From the NCBI RefSeq assembly GCF_002174455.2, contig NZ_CP147246.1:2644001-2708000 (forward strand): DNA of 64,000 bases. The letters run 5' to 3'. This document shows positions 1 to 8,714 of the stretch, piece after piece (position 1 is the first letter of the stretch; each line of letters opens with the position of its first letter). A program made the translations under genes and the position numbers. Under the pieces are notes generated by a model. That model was given only the letters and a program-made list of their open reading frames with translations. It was not told where the DNA came from and searched no databases. This DNA is from Enterococcus sp. 9D6_DIV0238. Its GTDB lineage: Bacteria; Bacillota; Bacilli; Lactobacillales; Enterococcaceae.

Positions 1-317
1 AATTTAAAAATCATCAATACTTTTTTGTAAAAAGACTATACGATTCATTCATCAAATAGTCATCGGATGGCCAACGAAACGATCCCTATTAAAGTATAGT
101 GTAATGTTATTGTAATATTTATGAAATGTTTTGACATCCATCTTAAGACCTATTTTTATTGTAACATCTCTAACCTTCATTATACGTAGTTCTTTTATAT
201 AAACCAAAGAATGTGATTTTTTATTAGAATCATATGATTTGTGAAGCTGGCTTTTTTGTATTAGGGTAAATAGATAGGAAAATATTAATCTACACAAAAA
301 AATTAGGAGGAATCAGT
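1..317. other. AT-rich region without a convincing gene
   Basis: This stretch is strongly AT-rich. The only sizeable reading frame runs on the minus strand (297 to 52). It has no ribosome binding site and its product resembles nothing I recognise. An AGGAGG at about 305-310 belongs to the SDR gene that begins at 318. I see no clear terminator or RNA gene. Confidence 0.5.
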
Positions 318-1205
318 ATGACGAAGAAAATTGAAAATCCGCTCACGAAATTCTATGATGGGAAATTTGAGAAGCAAGTTCAAGAAGCACCGGCATTACA
401 GCAAAAAATGACTCCTATTCCTGATTGTGGGGAAGAATCTTATCACGGGTCTGGGAAACTTACAGGCCGCAAAGCATTGATTACAGGCGGGGATTCCGGT
501 ATCGGTCGTGCAGCAGCAATTGCTTACGCGAGAGAAGGTGCGGATGTTGCTATCAACTATCTGCCTTTTGAAGAAGATGACGCGCAGCAAGTAAAACAAT
601 TGATCGAAGCAGAAGGACGCAAAGCAGTGCTGCTTCCTGGAGATTTAAAAGAAGAAGACTTTACACGAAAATTGATTCATGATGCTGCTAAGGAATTGGA
701 TGGTTTAGATATTTTAGTTTTGAATGCCGGGATGCAGCAAGCAGTTGAATCGATCAAGGATCTATCGACACAACAAATCGTCGATACCTATACAACGAAT
801 ATCATTTCAATGTACTGGGCTGTTCAGGAAGCATTGGATTATCTGCCAAAGGGAGCGAGTATCATCACCACTACCTCTATCCAAAGTGCAGAACCTAGTG
901 CACATTTACTTGATTATGCAGCGACGAAAGGCGCGATCACTTCGTTCAGTAAAGGACTATCTGCGCAGTTGGCCGCATCTGGCATTCGTGTCAATACTGT
1001 GGCGCCAGGTCCGATTTGGACGGCTTTGCAGATTTGCGGAGGACAGCCGCAAGAGAAGATTCCGGAATTTGGTCAAAATGAGTTGCTTCAAAGAGCAGGC
1101 CAGCCAGCTGAATTAGCTGCTGTATATGTCTTTTTAGCCTCTGACGAAGCCAGCTATGTCACCGGACAAGTGTATGCCATTACTGGCGGAAGCTTTTTTG
1201 CATAA
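318..1205 (+). CDS. SDR family oxidoreductase (general stress type)
   Basis: This is a 295-residue NAD(P)-dependent short-chain dehydrogenase of the stress-associated YhdF/YghA type. Residues 1-45 form the polar N-terminal extension typical of that subgroup. The Rossmann glycine motif GGDSGIGRA lies near residues 57-65, and NAG appears near residue 136. The catalytic Ser followed by YAATK (the Tyr and Lys of the triad) falls near residues 187-205. The substrate cannot be read from the sequence; aldehyde or sugar alcohol reduction is typical of the family. A strong AGGAGG lies eight bases before the ATG. A YdaT-like gene follows after 17 bases, and the pairing of two stress-type genes suggests a small general-stress operon. 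Confidence 0.9.
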   Translation: MTKKIENPLTKFYDGKFEKQVQEAPALQQKMTPIPDCGEESYHGSGKLTGRKALITGGDSGIGRAAAIAYAREGADVAINYLPFEEDDAQQVKQLIEAEGRKAVLLPGDLKEEDFTRKLIHDAAKELDGLDILVLNAGMQQAVESIKDLSTQQIVDTYTTNIISMYWAVQEALDYLPKGASIITTTSIQSAEPSAHLLDYAATKGAITSFSKGLSAQLAASGIRVNTVAPGPIWTALQICGGQPQEKIPEFGQNELLQRAGQPAELAAVYVFLASDEASYVTGQVYAITGGSFFA

Positions 1206-1222
1206 GAAAGGAGAGCTGACTT

Positions 1223-1654
1223 ATGCCTTGGGATCTAAATGATTATCCAGCGTCATTCAAACATTTTGAACCGCTTCTTAAGAAAAAGGCTATCGATATT
1301 GTCAATGCGCTTGTGAGTGAAGGGTATCCCGAAGGTGATGCCATTCCGATTGCTATCTCTCAAGCAAAAAAATGGTATGCTGAAGCGTCTGACTCGGAGA
1401 AAACAGCATTTAAGCACGCAGCTGATCCGCAAAAAAACGATAGACACCCAAACAAAATCAATACAGATCTTTTGGACAATGACGTGTTGGTTTATTATGA
1501 AGACGATCGCTGGTATGTTCAAACGAAAAACGCTAAAAAAGCAGCAGATTCCTTCGGCACGAAAGAGCAGGCGGTAAATAGAGCGAAAGAAATTGCAGAA
1601 AATAAAAACGCTCATGTTATAACCTATAAGAAAGATGAGACACCAGATAAATAA
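1223..1654 (+). CDS. YdaT-like protein with C-terminal DUF2188 domain
   Basis: The protein has 143 residues. The N-terminal half (MPWDLNDYPASFKHFEPLLKK onward, about residues 1-75) resembles Bacillus YdaT and ChaB-like proteins, including the 'KKAIDIVNALVSEG' helix. Residues about 90-138 match DUF2188, a small beta-alpha fold with WYVQTKNAKKA and AHVITYKKD at its ends. The biochemical role is unknown; Bacillus relatives belong to the general stress response. It sits 17 bases after the SDR gene with GGAGAG as ribosome binding site, so the two are probably co-transcribed. It carries no signal peptide or membrane segment and is likely cytosolic. Confidence 0.8.
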   Translation: MPWDLNDYPASFKHFEPLLKKKAIDIVNALVSEGYPEGDAIPIAISQAKKWYAEASDSEKTAFKHAADPQKNDRHPNKINTDLLDNDVLVYYEDDRWYVQTKNAKKAADSFGTKEQAVNRAKEIAENKNAHVITYKKDETPDK

Positions 1655-1702
1655 TCAGCTCTTTGCTTGTTGAAAGGCGTCAATAGGAAAGGTGGTTGAG
1701 AC

Positions 1703-2146
1703 GTGGAAAAGAAAGCTAAAGCATTGTCAGGAAACTGGTTGATAAAAGGAACGACCTTTCCTTTGTGGCTGTCAGGAAAACGTCGGCAGCCAATGATTTC
1801 TTATAAGCTTTTATCCGTCGATCCGCTCATTTTTTTAGATACAGTTTGCTATAAAAATCAGCAGGGAAAAAGCAAAACGATTATTGGAAAAGATACTTGG
1901 AAGCAGAATTCATTTGTCTGGCGAGGTGTAGGAATCTTAAAAGTATTGAGCAGTCGCTGGTCGATCATAGCCTTGACAGAGACGATTTTGGTGATCAAAT
2001 TCGAACGGTCATTTCTGACGCCAGCAGGAATCGATGTGCTGGTAAAAGAATCGGCTCAAATAAACGAAGTTAAGCAAGTGATCGCTGATTCACCGCAACG
2101 CTATGGTCTTGATCTGGATGAGGTTGAGTGTTTAGCTTGGCTTTAA
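1703..2146 (+). CDS. Hypothetical protein, 147 aa
   Basis: I do not recognise this protein. The GTG start at 1703 is supported by AGGTGG about eight bases upstream. The sequence is rich in beta-prone segments with many Trp, Ile and Val residues, and it ends in a charged helix-like stretch (about residues 112-147). No signal peptide, transmembrane helix or cofactor motif is visible. It could be a small ligand-binding barrel of the lipocalin or PH type, but that is a guess from composition only. It follows the YdaT-like gene after 48 bases and is followed by terminators, so it is probably the last gene of the three-gene unit. Confidence 0.6.
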   Translation: MEKKAKALSGNWLIKGTTFPLWLSGKRRQPMISYKLLSVDPLIFLDTVCYKNQQGKSKTIIGKDTWKQNSFVWRGVGILKVLSSRWSIIALTETILVIKFERSFLTPAGIDVLVKESAQINEVKQVIADSPQRYGLDLDEVECLAWL

Positions 2147-2233
2147 CAGCGTAATAATCGAGGCTGAGACAAAAGTGTTTAGCTCCTTATTTCCAAAGGA
2201 ACTGCTTTTTTCTCGCTGTTTATTTGAGTTTAA

Positions 2234-2275
2234 AGAGCGAAACAAAACTGCTTTTTAGTTTTGTTCCGCTCTCTT
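2234..2275 (+). terminator. Rho-independent terminator with AACAAAACT core
   Basis: A 16-base left arm (2234-2249) pairs with a right arm at 2257-2272. A weaker hairpin (AGCTCCTT...AAAGGAACT) lies upstream at about 2180-2205. The same two-hairpin layout occurs after copZ near 30.55 kb. The inner part AACAAAACT/AGTTTTGTT recurs in other terminators of this window. Confidence 0.75.
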
Positions 2276-2282
2276 TATAAAC

Positions 2283-2345
2283 AAAATAGCTATGGAATCA
2301 ATTCTTCGTTGACTTCCATAGCTATTTTGTTATTTTTTTAGTTAA
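2283..2345. terminator. Second hairpin terminator before the PTS operon
   Basis: Perfect 15-base arms (2283-2297 and 2324-2338) containing ATAGCTATGGAA are followed by a T-rich run. It separates the stress genes from the PTS operon downstream. Confidence 0.7.
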
Positions 2346-2397
2346 GTCCAATTCTTTTGAAAAATAAAAAATAGATTAGACCCAAGACTTCTTTCGT

Positions 2398-2412
2398 TTG
2401 TAGCGTTTACAT
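2398..2412. promoter_or_regulatory. cre-like catabolite control site upstream of the PTS operon
   Basis: Read on the minus strand the site is ATGTAAACGCTACAA, one position away from the Bacillus cre consensus WTGNAANCGNWNNCW. It lies 28 bases before the regulator's ATG. CcpA-mediated carbon repression of the operon is inferred. The chitinase/LPMO operon carries a site of the same variant form at 55606-55620. Confidence 0.55.
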
Positions 2413-2439
2413 TATATAGTGGAAACAGGAGGAACACAT

Positions 2440-4491
2440 ATGATTGATTATCGAATGAGTTATCTTATCGCAATGCCGGCCGGAGTGGGTTACTCCATTC
2501 AAGAAATCAATGAGAAAACAGGTTTGACAACAGAAGTAGTGATCGATCAGCTAGGCAAGATCAATGAATTTTTACAGGAGAATTCTTATCAACCAATGAT
2601 TTGGCAAAAGGATCGTGTCTATTTTTCGGATCAGCTGACAGAGCTGTGGTTGGAAATACAATTTGGCAAACACGAATGGGACATTTGTTATTCTGAACAG
2701 GAACGACAGGCGCTATTATATCTTTTGACATTTTTAGAAAAAGAAGATTTATCTGTTTTCCACTATCAAGATTTTTTTCAAGTAAGTAAAAATACGATCT
2801 TATCAGATATCAAAAAACTGCGTGATGCTCTTTCAGAAGACTGTATCACATTGGACTATTCAAGGAAACTTGGGTTTCATTTGGCTGGTCAGGAAAATCA
2901 GCTGCGCCTTAAAGCACATGAGATGATCACAAAAATCATTGGAACACAAGCAGGAAAATGGGGCTTGAAAAAAGCTTTACTAACACAATCGAAAACAGTT
3001 GAAGCAGATGTTCGTTTTCATTTATTTGAAACGATCAAAAAATATGACTGGTCGATCGTGCCTAGCCGAATCGAAGAAACAGTCTATTTTTTAGCCTATA
3101 TATTATACCGACATTCAAAACAGTCTGTCTTAATAGATGAGGAAAGTAAAAAATGGCTGAGTCAATTGACCGTATTTCAAGGCAGTCAGGATTTTTTAGC
3201 TCAGTTTCCGACAGTTGAATATTCTAGTGATGAGGCGTTTTATTGTTCACTGATCTTTATGACGATCATTCAAGGTGAGGTTAGAGAAACGGCTTTAGAG
3301 TTCTTATTGGAATGCGCTAGTCAGATCATTCATGAAATGGAGCGTTTAGCGGCGATCGAATTTAAAGCGTACCGCAAGTTGTTATTGGATCTTTTTTACC
3401 ATCTAGTCCCTGCTTTTTTTCGGATCAAGTATCATTTTTCGTTATCTAATGTGTTGATTGAGGAGATCAAGGAACAATATGGTGAAATATTTGCTTTGAC
3501 TAAGCGCGCGCTGCATCCTTTAGAAGTACTGACCGGAGAAAAAATTCCAGATGAAGAAATTGGCTATTTTACTATTTTGTTTGGTGGAGAAATCGGCAAT
3601 CAGCGGGAATTGAACCGGGTGATTCGATACAAAGCGCTTGTTTTATGTCCCAGCGGAATCAGTTCATCATTGATCATGCAGTCTGAATTGAAAGAATTGT
3701 TTCCGACGATCGATTTTAGTTTAACGACAACTGTTGACCAGCTGGAAAATATCTCTGAGACAGAGTATGATGTGATCTTTTCAAGTGTTCCACTGACGAT
3801 TCCTAAGAATGTGTATCTCGTCAAACCGATCATGTCGCAATTAGAGAAGAACAATTTGATGCGGTGTGTGCAGGAGGATTTATTGATTCCAGGAATTGTC
3901 GTTCCTTCTGTGGATGAGATCATCGAAACACTCTTGCCGTATGTGGAACTGAAAAAAGGCGTCACAAAAGAAAAAATCTATCGAATTTTAAATCGTAAAA
4001 TGATCAAAAAATTGAAAGTGAAAGAAGATGAGAAACCAATGTTATCTGAGTTGCTGACCGAAGAAATGATCCAATTGACGGATGAAAAAATGAATTGGGA
4101 AGAAGCCATTACTTATGCGGCAGCCCCATTATTAAAACAAGAAAAAATAACCGATCATTATATAGAAGCAATGATCCAAAAGGTCAAAGACTATGGTGCC
4201 TTCATTCACATTGGCAAAGGGATTGCTTTGCCGCATGCCAGACCAGAAGATGGTGTCAAACAATTAGGGATGTCGTTGTTAAAAGTGAGTGAACCGATCG
4301 AGCTTTTAGATGATCCCAAACATGAAATCACGATTTTTATCTGTTTGGCAGCCATCGATAATGAGATGCATTTAAAAGCTTTAGCTAGTTTGACCAAAAT
4401 ACTTTCAAATAAAGACAATTTAGAAAAATTATTGGCAGCGACAGATCAACAAACGATCATGGCGCTATTAAAGGAAGGAGAATTATTATGA
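2440..4491 (+). CDS. BglG-family PTS-regulated transcriptional regulator with EIIB-like and EIIA domains
   Basis: This is a multidomain activator or antiterminator of a PTS operon. The ATG at 2440 is chosen because AGGAGG (2427-2432) lies seven bases before it; the in-frame GTG at 2419 overlaps that site. The 683-residue product has N-terminal helix-turn-helix domains (to about residue 140), two PRD domains (about 170-385), an EIIB-like domain with Cys403 in CPSGISSS, and a C-terminal EIIA domain with the phosphorylatable His599 in ALPHARPE. Phosphorylation of PRDs and EIIB is known to tune such regulators. No free EIIA gene is visible in the operon, so this EIIA domain may also feed the transporter. 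It overlaps the next gene by four bases. Confidence 0.88.
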   Translation: MIDYRMSYLIAMPAGVGYSIQEINEKTGLTTEVVIDQLGKINEFLQENSYQPMIWQKDRVYFSDQLTELWLEIQFGKHEWDICYSEQERQALLYLLTFLEKEDLSVFHYQDFFQVSKNTILSDIKKLRDALSEDCITLDYSRKLGFHLAGQENQLRLKAHEMITKIIGTQAGKWGLKKALLTQSKTVEADVRFHLFETIKKYDWSIVPSRIEETVYFLAYILYRHSKQSVLIDEESKKWLSQLTVFQGSQDFLAQFPTVEYSSDEAFYCSLIFMTIIQGEVRETALEFLLECASQIIHEMERLAAIEFKAYRKLLLDLFYHLVPAFFRIKYHFSLSNVLIEEIKEQYGEIFALTKRALHPLEVLTGEKIPDEEIGYFTILFGGEIGNQRELNRVIRYKALVLCPSGISSSLIMQSELKELFPTIDFSLTTTVDQLENISETEYDVIFSSVPLTIPKNVYLVKPIMSQLEKNNLMRCVQEDLLIPGIVVPSVDEIIETLLPYVELKKGVTKEKIYRILNRKMIKKLKVKEDEKPMLSELLTEEMIQLTDEKMNWEEAITYAAAPLLKQEKITDHYIEAMIQKVKDYGAFIHIGKGIALPHARPEDGVKQLGMSLLKVSEPIELLDDPKHEITIFICLAAIDNEMHLKALASLTKILSNKDNLEKLLAATDQQTIMALLKEGELL

Positions 4492-4769
4492 GAATGGCAG
4501 CGGTGTGCGGATCAGGATTAGGATCTAGTTTTATGGTGGAAATGAATATCAACAGTGTGTTGAATGAACTGGGAGTAACAGGCATTGAGGTCGCTCATTA
4601 TGATATGGGAAGTGCTACACCTGATTTGGCAGATGTCTTCTTTGTAGCAGGAGATCTTGCAGATAGTGCCCAGCATTTGGGCAATGTCGTGGTACTGGAC
4701 AGCATTATCGATATGGATGAATTGCGGGAAAAGGTTAGAGCTGTTTGTGTTGAAAATGAACTGTTATAA
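4488..4769 (+). CDS. ulaB: PTS EIIB component, ascorbate/lactose superfamily
   Basis: This 93-residue phosphocarrier has the PTS-IIB P-loop at its N terminus, with the phosphorylated Cys7 in CGSGLGSS. It accepts phosphate from EIIA and passes it to the incoming sugar on EIIC. The length and motif fit UlaB/SgaB-type EIIB. Its ATG overlaps the regulator's stop codon, showing translational coupling. An EIIC gene follows after 54 bases. The symbol reflects family similarity; the sugar is not proven. Confidence 0.87.
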   Translation: MRMAAVCGSGLGSSFMVEMNINSVLNELGVTGIEVAHYDMGSATPDLADVFFVAGDLADSAQHLGNVVVLDSIIDMDELREKVRAVCVENELL

Positions 4770-4823
4770 CGATGATCAAAGAACATAGGCGCGTTTTAAG
4801 GAAAAGAAAGTGAGGGAAAATCA

Positions 4824-6191
4824 ATGAATGGGGTATTAAATATACTGATCGATATCGCAAGTACACCAGCAATTTTGGTCGCTTTGATTGCAGTGCTGGG
4901 GTTAGGGTTACAGAAAAAGCCGATTTTTGATGTTGTACGTGGAGGGATCAAAACGTTTGTTGGCTTTTTAGTCGTCACTGCAGGAGCAGGAGTCATTGAA
5001 GGCTCATTAGCTCCGTTTGGAGAAATGTTTCAGCATGCATTCAATATGCAAGGCGTTGTACCGAACAACGAAGCGATCGTAGCATTAGCTTTGACGAAAT
5101 ACGGCACTTATACAGCATTGATCATGTTAGTTGGTATGGCCTTCAATATTTTGATCGCCCGCATCACTAAATTTAAATACATTTATTTAACTGGCCATGC
5201 AACGCTTTATATGGCGTGTATGATCGCAGTCATCATGAGTGTGACAAAAATGAGCGCTGTGCCATTAGTTTTGGTTGGCGGTTTGGCTTTAGGCTTGGCA
5301 AATACGATTTTTCCAGCAATTGCCCAACCATTTACCAAACAAATCACTAAGAATGATTCTGTAGCCTTAGGGCATACAGGAAACTTTGGTTATGCGCTTA
5401 GTGGGTTTATTGGAAAATATGTTGGAAACAAAGAAAAATCAACAGAGGATATCAATTTTCCTAAAGGGCTCGCGTTTTTACGAGATTCCACAGTTAGTAT
5501 TACGTTAACGATGGGGATCGTATATACGATTGTCGCATTATTTGCAGGAAACACGTTTATCTCAGAAAACCTTAGTGATGGCACAAATTACATTATTTAT
5601 GCTTTACAGCAAGCAGGAATGTTTGCAGCGGGCGTGTTTGTGATCCTTGCAGGTGTTCGTTTGATCTTAGCGGAAATCGTTCCGGCGTTCAAAGGAATCT
5701 CAGAAAAATTAGTGCCAAATTCGATACCAGCATTGGATTGCCCAATCGTCTTTCCATATGCACCAAATGCTGTGTTGATCGGCTTTTTAACTAGTTTTGT
5801 AGGTGGAATCGTGAGTTTGCTCATCATGGTGGCAACAGGTACGACCGTGATCATTCCAGGTGTGGTGCCGCATTTCTTCTGTGGTGCAACGGCAGGTGTT
5901 TTTGGCAATGCCACAGGCGGTGTACGCGGAGCAGTGGTAGGTTCATTTATCCATGGGGTGATCATCAGTTTCATGCCGATTCTATTGATGCCAGTCATGG
6001 GCGATCTTGGCTTCCAAGGATCGACATTCTCTGATACCGATTATGGAGTAACAGGGATTTTCCTTGGAAAATTAGCGGATATGGGTGGACAAATTGCAGT
6101 TGTTGCTGGCGTGTTAGCAGTATTAGCGTTATTGATCGGGTTAACGGTCTTCGGCAAGAAAAAAGGGACTGAAGCGAAGGAGGCAGCATAA
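4824..6191 (+). CDS. ulaA: PTS EIIC transporter, UlaA (ascorbate) family
   Basis: This 455-residue membrane protein has around ten or more hydrophobic segments and matches the UlaA/SgaT EIIC family. Characteristic stretches are GHATLYMACM, LGHTGNFGYALSG and FCGATAGVFGNATGG. Members take up L-ascorbate or related acidic sugars and phosphorylate them with EIIB. AAAGTGAGGG supplies the ribosome binding site. The stop codon overlaps the next ATG, which ties it directly to the transketolase pair. The classical ascorbate catabolic genes ulaD, ulaE, ulaF and ulaG are absent here, so another substrate is possible. Confidence 0.87.
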   Translation: MNGVLNILIDIASTPAILVALIAVLGLGLQKKPIFDVVRGGIKTFVGFLVVTAGAGVIEGSLAPFGEMFQHAFNMQGVVPNNEAIVALALTKYGTYTALIMLVGMAFNILIARITKFKYIYLTGHATLYMACMIAVIMSVTKMSAVPLVLVGGLALGLANTIFPAIAQPFTKQITKNDSVALGHTGNFGYALSGFIGKYVGNKEKSTEDINFPKGLAFLRDSTVSITLTMGIVYTIVALFAGNTFISENLSDGTNYIIYALQQAGMFAAGVFVILAGVRLILAEIVPAFKGISEKLVPNSIPALDCPIVFPYAPNAVLIGFLTSFVGGIVSLLIMVATGTTVIIPGVVPHFFCGATAGVFGNATGGVRGAVVGSFIHGVIISFMPILLMPVMGDLGFQGSTFSDTDYGVTGIFLGKLADMGGQIAVVAGVLAVLALLIGLTVFGKKKGTEAKEAA

Positions 6192-7021
6192 TGGATATCC
6201 AAAAATTTGCGGATCAGATTCGTTATTATACGATGCGGGAGTTGGACCATTTAGGCTTTGGTCATTTTGGCGGCAGCTTGTCTATCGTTGAAACATTGGC
6301 TGTCTTGTATGGAAAAGTTATGAACGTTTCAGCAGAAAAACGAGATGATCCAGACCGTGACTATTTTGTTTTGTCGAAAGGACATGCTGGACCCGCGCTC
6401 TATGCTACGTTGTTTTTGAAAGAATATTTTGATGAAGCGTTTCTTTTTAGCCTCAATCAAAATGGCACTAATTTACCTTCGCACCCTGACCGAATCAAAA
6501 CGCCTGGGGTAGACATGACCACTGGATCACTTGGACAAGGAATCTCAGCTGCAACAGGAATCGCAAAAGGCAACCAGCTGTTAGGCAAAGAAAATTATAC
6601 TTTTGCAGTTGTGGGTGATGGAGAATTAAACGAAGGACAATGCTGGGAAGCTTTTCAATTTGCCGCACATCAAAAATTGGATCATTTGATCGTGTTGATC
6701 GACGATAATAAAAAACAGTTGGACGGTTATACCACAGACATTTGTGATCCTTTTGATTTTGTTGAGAAAATGCGGGCGTTTGGCTTTAATAGTTGGCGGG
6801 TGAATGGGAGAGATGTGTCTGCTATTGAAGCTGCGATCGATCAAGCAAAAAAGGGAAAAGGTGCTCCTACAGCGATCGTTTTAGATACAGTAAAAGGACA
6901 AGGTGTTCCTTATTTTGAAGAGCTGATGGATAACCATCATATTCGTCCGGATGAAGCAACTAAAATCGCGATCAAAGAATCGATTGAAAGCTTAGCTAAA
7001 AAGATCGAGGTGAAGCAGTAA
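6191..7021 (+). CDS. Transketolase, N-terminal (TPP-binding) subunit
   Basis: At 276 residues this is the thiamine-diphosphate domain of transketolase as a separate chain. It shows SKGHAGPALYA near residue 60, the GSLGQGISAATG loop, and the TPP motif GDGELNEGQ near residue 141. It needs the next gene's product for activity. Transketolase moves two-carbon units between sugar phosphates, so a pentose-phosphate-type intermediate of the PTS sugar is the likely substrate. It overlaps the EIIC stop codon by one base and the next gene by one base, so the whole operon is tightly coupled. Confidence 0.92.
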   Translation: MDIQKFADQIRYYTMRELDHLGFGHFGGSLSIVETLAVLYGKVMNVSAEKRDDPDRDYFVLSKGHAGPALYATLFLKEYFDEAFLFSLNQNGTNLPSHPDRIKTPGVDMTTGSLGQGISAATGIAKGNQLLGKENYTFAVVGDGELNEGQCWEAFQFAAHQKLDHLIVLIDDNKKQLDGYTTDICDPFDFVEKMRAFGFNSWRVNGRDVSAIEAAIDQAKKGKGAPTAIVLDTVKGQGVPYFEELMDNHHIRPDEATKIAIKESIESLAKKIEVKQ

Positions 7022-7944
7022 TGAAAGACTTAGAAATGCGTCAAGTTTATACCCAAACAATACAAGGGCTAGCAGAAAAAGATCAAAAAATTTTAGCTTT
7101 AGAAGCTGATTTGGCAAGTTCGATGGGAACCAGCAAATTAAAAGAAAAGCTAGGCGATCGTTATATCAATGTAGGCATCATGGAAGCTCAGGAAATGAGT
7201 GCGGCTGCTGGATTAGCTGTAACGGGATTTATTCCATTTATCCATACCTTTGCGCCCTTTGCAACGAGACGCTCATTCGATCAAGTATTTCTTTCCCTTG
7301 GGTATGCCAAAAATCATGCAGTCATCGTTGGAACAGACCCGGGTGTTACAGCTGAAATGAATGGCGGTACGCACATGCCGTTTGAAGATATAGCATTAAT
7401 GCGGGTGATTCCAGGAAACAATATCTATGAAGTATCAGATCCGTATCAATTTAAAGCCATTTTGACCTATGCTCATACGGCAAAAGGATTATTTTATATT
7501 CGTACGATACGCAAGCAGGCAAAGTCACTGTATAATGAAAAAGAAGATTTTTCAAAAGGCTACTGTAGATTGAAAAAAGGAACACATGGGACCATTTTTG
7601 CTAGTGGGATCATGGTGGAAGAAGCGCTTCAGGCAGCGGATGATTTAGAAGAAAAAGGGATTTCCGTTCAAGTGATCGATTTATTTAGAATCAAGCCGAT
7701 GAATGAAGAAGTCGTAATCGAAGCTGCCAAATTAGGCCCGATCATAACCGCAGAAAATCATAACGTGATCGGTGGACTAGGGAGTGCTGTGGCAGAAATC
7801 ATTGCTGAAAATCATCCAACAAAAATGAAACGGATCGGTGTAAAAGAGCAATTCGGTCAAGTAGGTAAATTGGATTATTTGAAAGAAGTCTACGGCTTAA
7901 AGGCTAATGATATTTCAAAAGCGATGATAGATTTATTAAAATAA
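7021..7944 (+). CDS. Transketolase, C-terminal subunit
   Basis: This 307-residue chain carries the pyrimidine-binding and C-terminal domains of transketolase. It has the GIMEAQEMSAAAGLA segment with the conserved glutamate near residues 54-60, TFAPFATRRSFDQ, and a C-terminal domain beginning near residue 185 (GTIFASGIMVEEAL). It forms an alpha2beta2 enzyme with the preceding subunit. Split transketolases next to UlaA-type PTS genes are known in Firmicutes. This is the last gene of the operon and is followed by a clear terminator. Confidence 0.92.
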   Translation: MKDLEMRQVYTQTIQGLAEKDQKILALEADLASSMGTSKLKEKLGDRYINVGIMEAQEMSAAAGLAVTGFIPFIHTFAPFATRRSFDQVFLSLGYAKNHAVIVGTDPGVTAEMNGGTHMPFEDIALMRVIPGNNIYEVSDPYQFKAILTYAHTAKGLFYIRTIRKQAKSLYNEKEDFSKGYCRLKKGTHGTIFASGIMVEEALQAADDLEEKGISVQVIDLFRIKPMNEEVVIEAAKLGPIITAENHNVIGGLGSAVAEIIAENHPTKMKRIGVKEQFGQVGKLDYLKEVYGLKANDISKAMIDLLK

Positions 7945-7956
7945 AGCTACACATTT

Positions 7957-7986
7957 AGAGTTTGACTGATAGTCAAACTCTTTTTT
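7957..7986 (+). terminator. Terminator of the PTS/transketolase operon
   Basis: AGAGTTTGACT and AGTCAAACTCT form an 11-base-pair stem with a GAT loop, followed by a run of T. Confidence 0.85.
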
Positions 7987-8060
7987 ATGGAGAACCATGA
8001 GCGCATGCTACTATTTTTTTATGTTATGATAAGAGAAATAGTGATTTGTAGGAGAGAAGA

Positions 8061-8588
8061 ATGAGGAAGAACCAACCATCAAAATTTGATTGGTACCACA
8101 ACCAATGGGGGAAGCCTACCCACGATGACCGCTTGCTTTTTATTTTATTAACGGTAGGTACCTTTCAAGCAGGATTGAGCTGGAAGGCTGCAGCTGGTAA
8201 ATTAGATGCTTTTTTAAGAAATTTCCACAATATGGATATTCAAAAAGTGGCTGCAATGATGCCCGATGATGTGGAAAAAGTCATGCAGGATCCTGAAATG
8301 ATTCGCAACCCAAGAAAAATCAATGCGACGATTCAAAATGCTCAAGCGATTTTAGCAGTACAAAAAGAATATGGCAGCTTTGCTGAGTATATGTGGGATT
8401 TTGTTGGCGGTGTTCCCCATTTGAATGTTTATGAAGAAGCATATGAGGTACCTAATATCACCCCGCTATCGAAACATGTAGCTAAAGATATGAAAAAGCA
8501 TGGCTTTACCTTTGTGGGGCCGGTCGTGACGTATATGTTCATGAAAGCTAGTGGACTCATTCAAGATAAAGTGTTGAATCAAGAGTAG
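8061..8588 (+). CDS. DNA-3-methyladenine glycosylase I (Tag)-like protein lacking zinc-snap residues
   Basis: This 175-residue protein belongs to the Tag family, base-excision enzymes that remove 3-methyladenine. FDWYHNQWGKP, QAGLSWKAAAGKL, IRNPRKINATIQNAQAIL and the C-terminal KKHGFTFVGPVVTYMFMKASGLIQD match the family in order. Several known residues are missing. There is no N-terminal Cys in the usual RCxW position, and the protein stops before the C-terminal HxxxC pair that binds zinc in E. coli Tag. The position of Tag Glu38 (in EGQQAGLSW) appears to be Gly. It may be a diverged or non-canonical glycosylase. AGGAGAG precedes the ATG. Confidence 0.82.
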   Translation: MRKNQPSKFDWYHNQWGKPTHDDRLLFILLTVGTFQAGLSWKAAAGKLDAFLRNFHNMDIQKVAAMMPDDVEKVMQDPEMIRNPRKINATIQNAQAILAVQKEYGSFAEYMWDFVGGVPHLNVYEEAYEVPNITPLSKHVAKDMKKHGFTFVGPVVTYMFMKASGLIQDKVLNQE

Positions 8589-8660
8589 AAGAAAATCGGA
8601 CTGAAGAATTCAGTTCCTATTACTCATGGTGTTGCTTTTGTTGCTGTTTATCAAGAGTTA

Positions 8661-8714
8661 AATAGAGTCCTGAACAAAACTCTTTTCTAGTTTTGTTCAG
8701 GACTCTATTTTTTA
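8661..8714. terminator. Bidirectional terminator between tag-like gene and merR
   Basis: Perfect 21-base arms (8661-8681 and 8689-8709) have T-rich flanks on both strands. The inner stem again has AACAAAACT/AGTTTTGTT. It serves convergent genes on both sides. Confidence 0.85.

Noticed and set aside
52..297. Minus-strand frame of 81 codons at the left edge
   Set aside because: No ribosome binding site, very AT-rich, and no recognisable similarity; not called as a gene.
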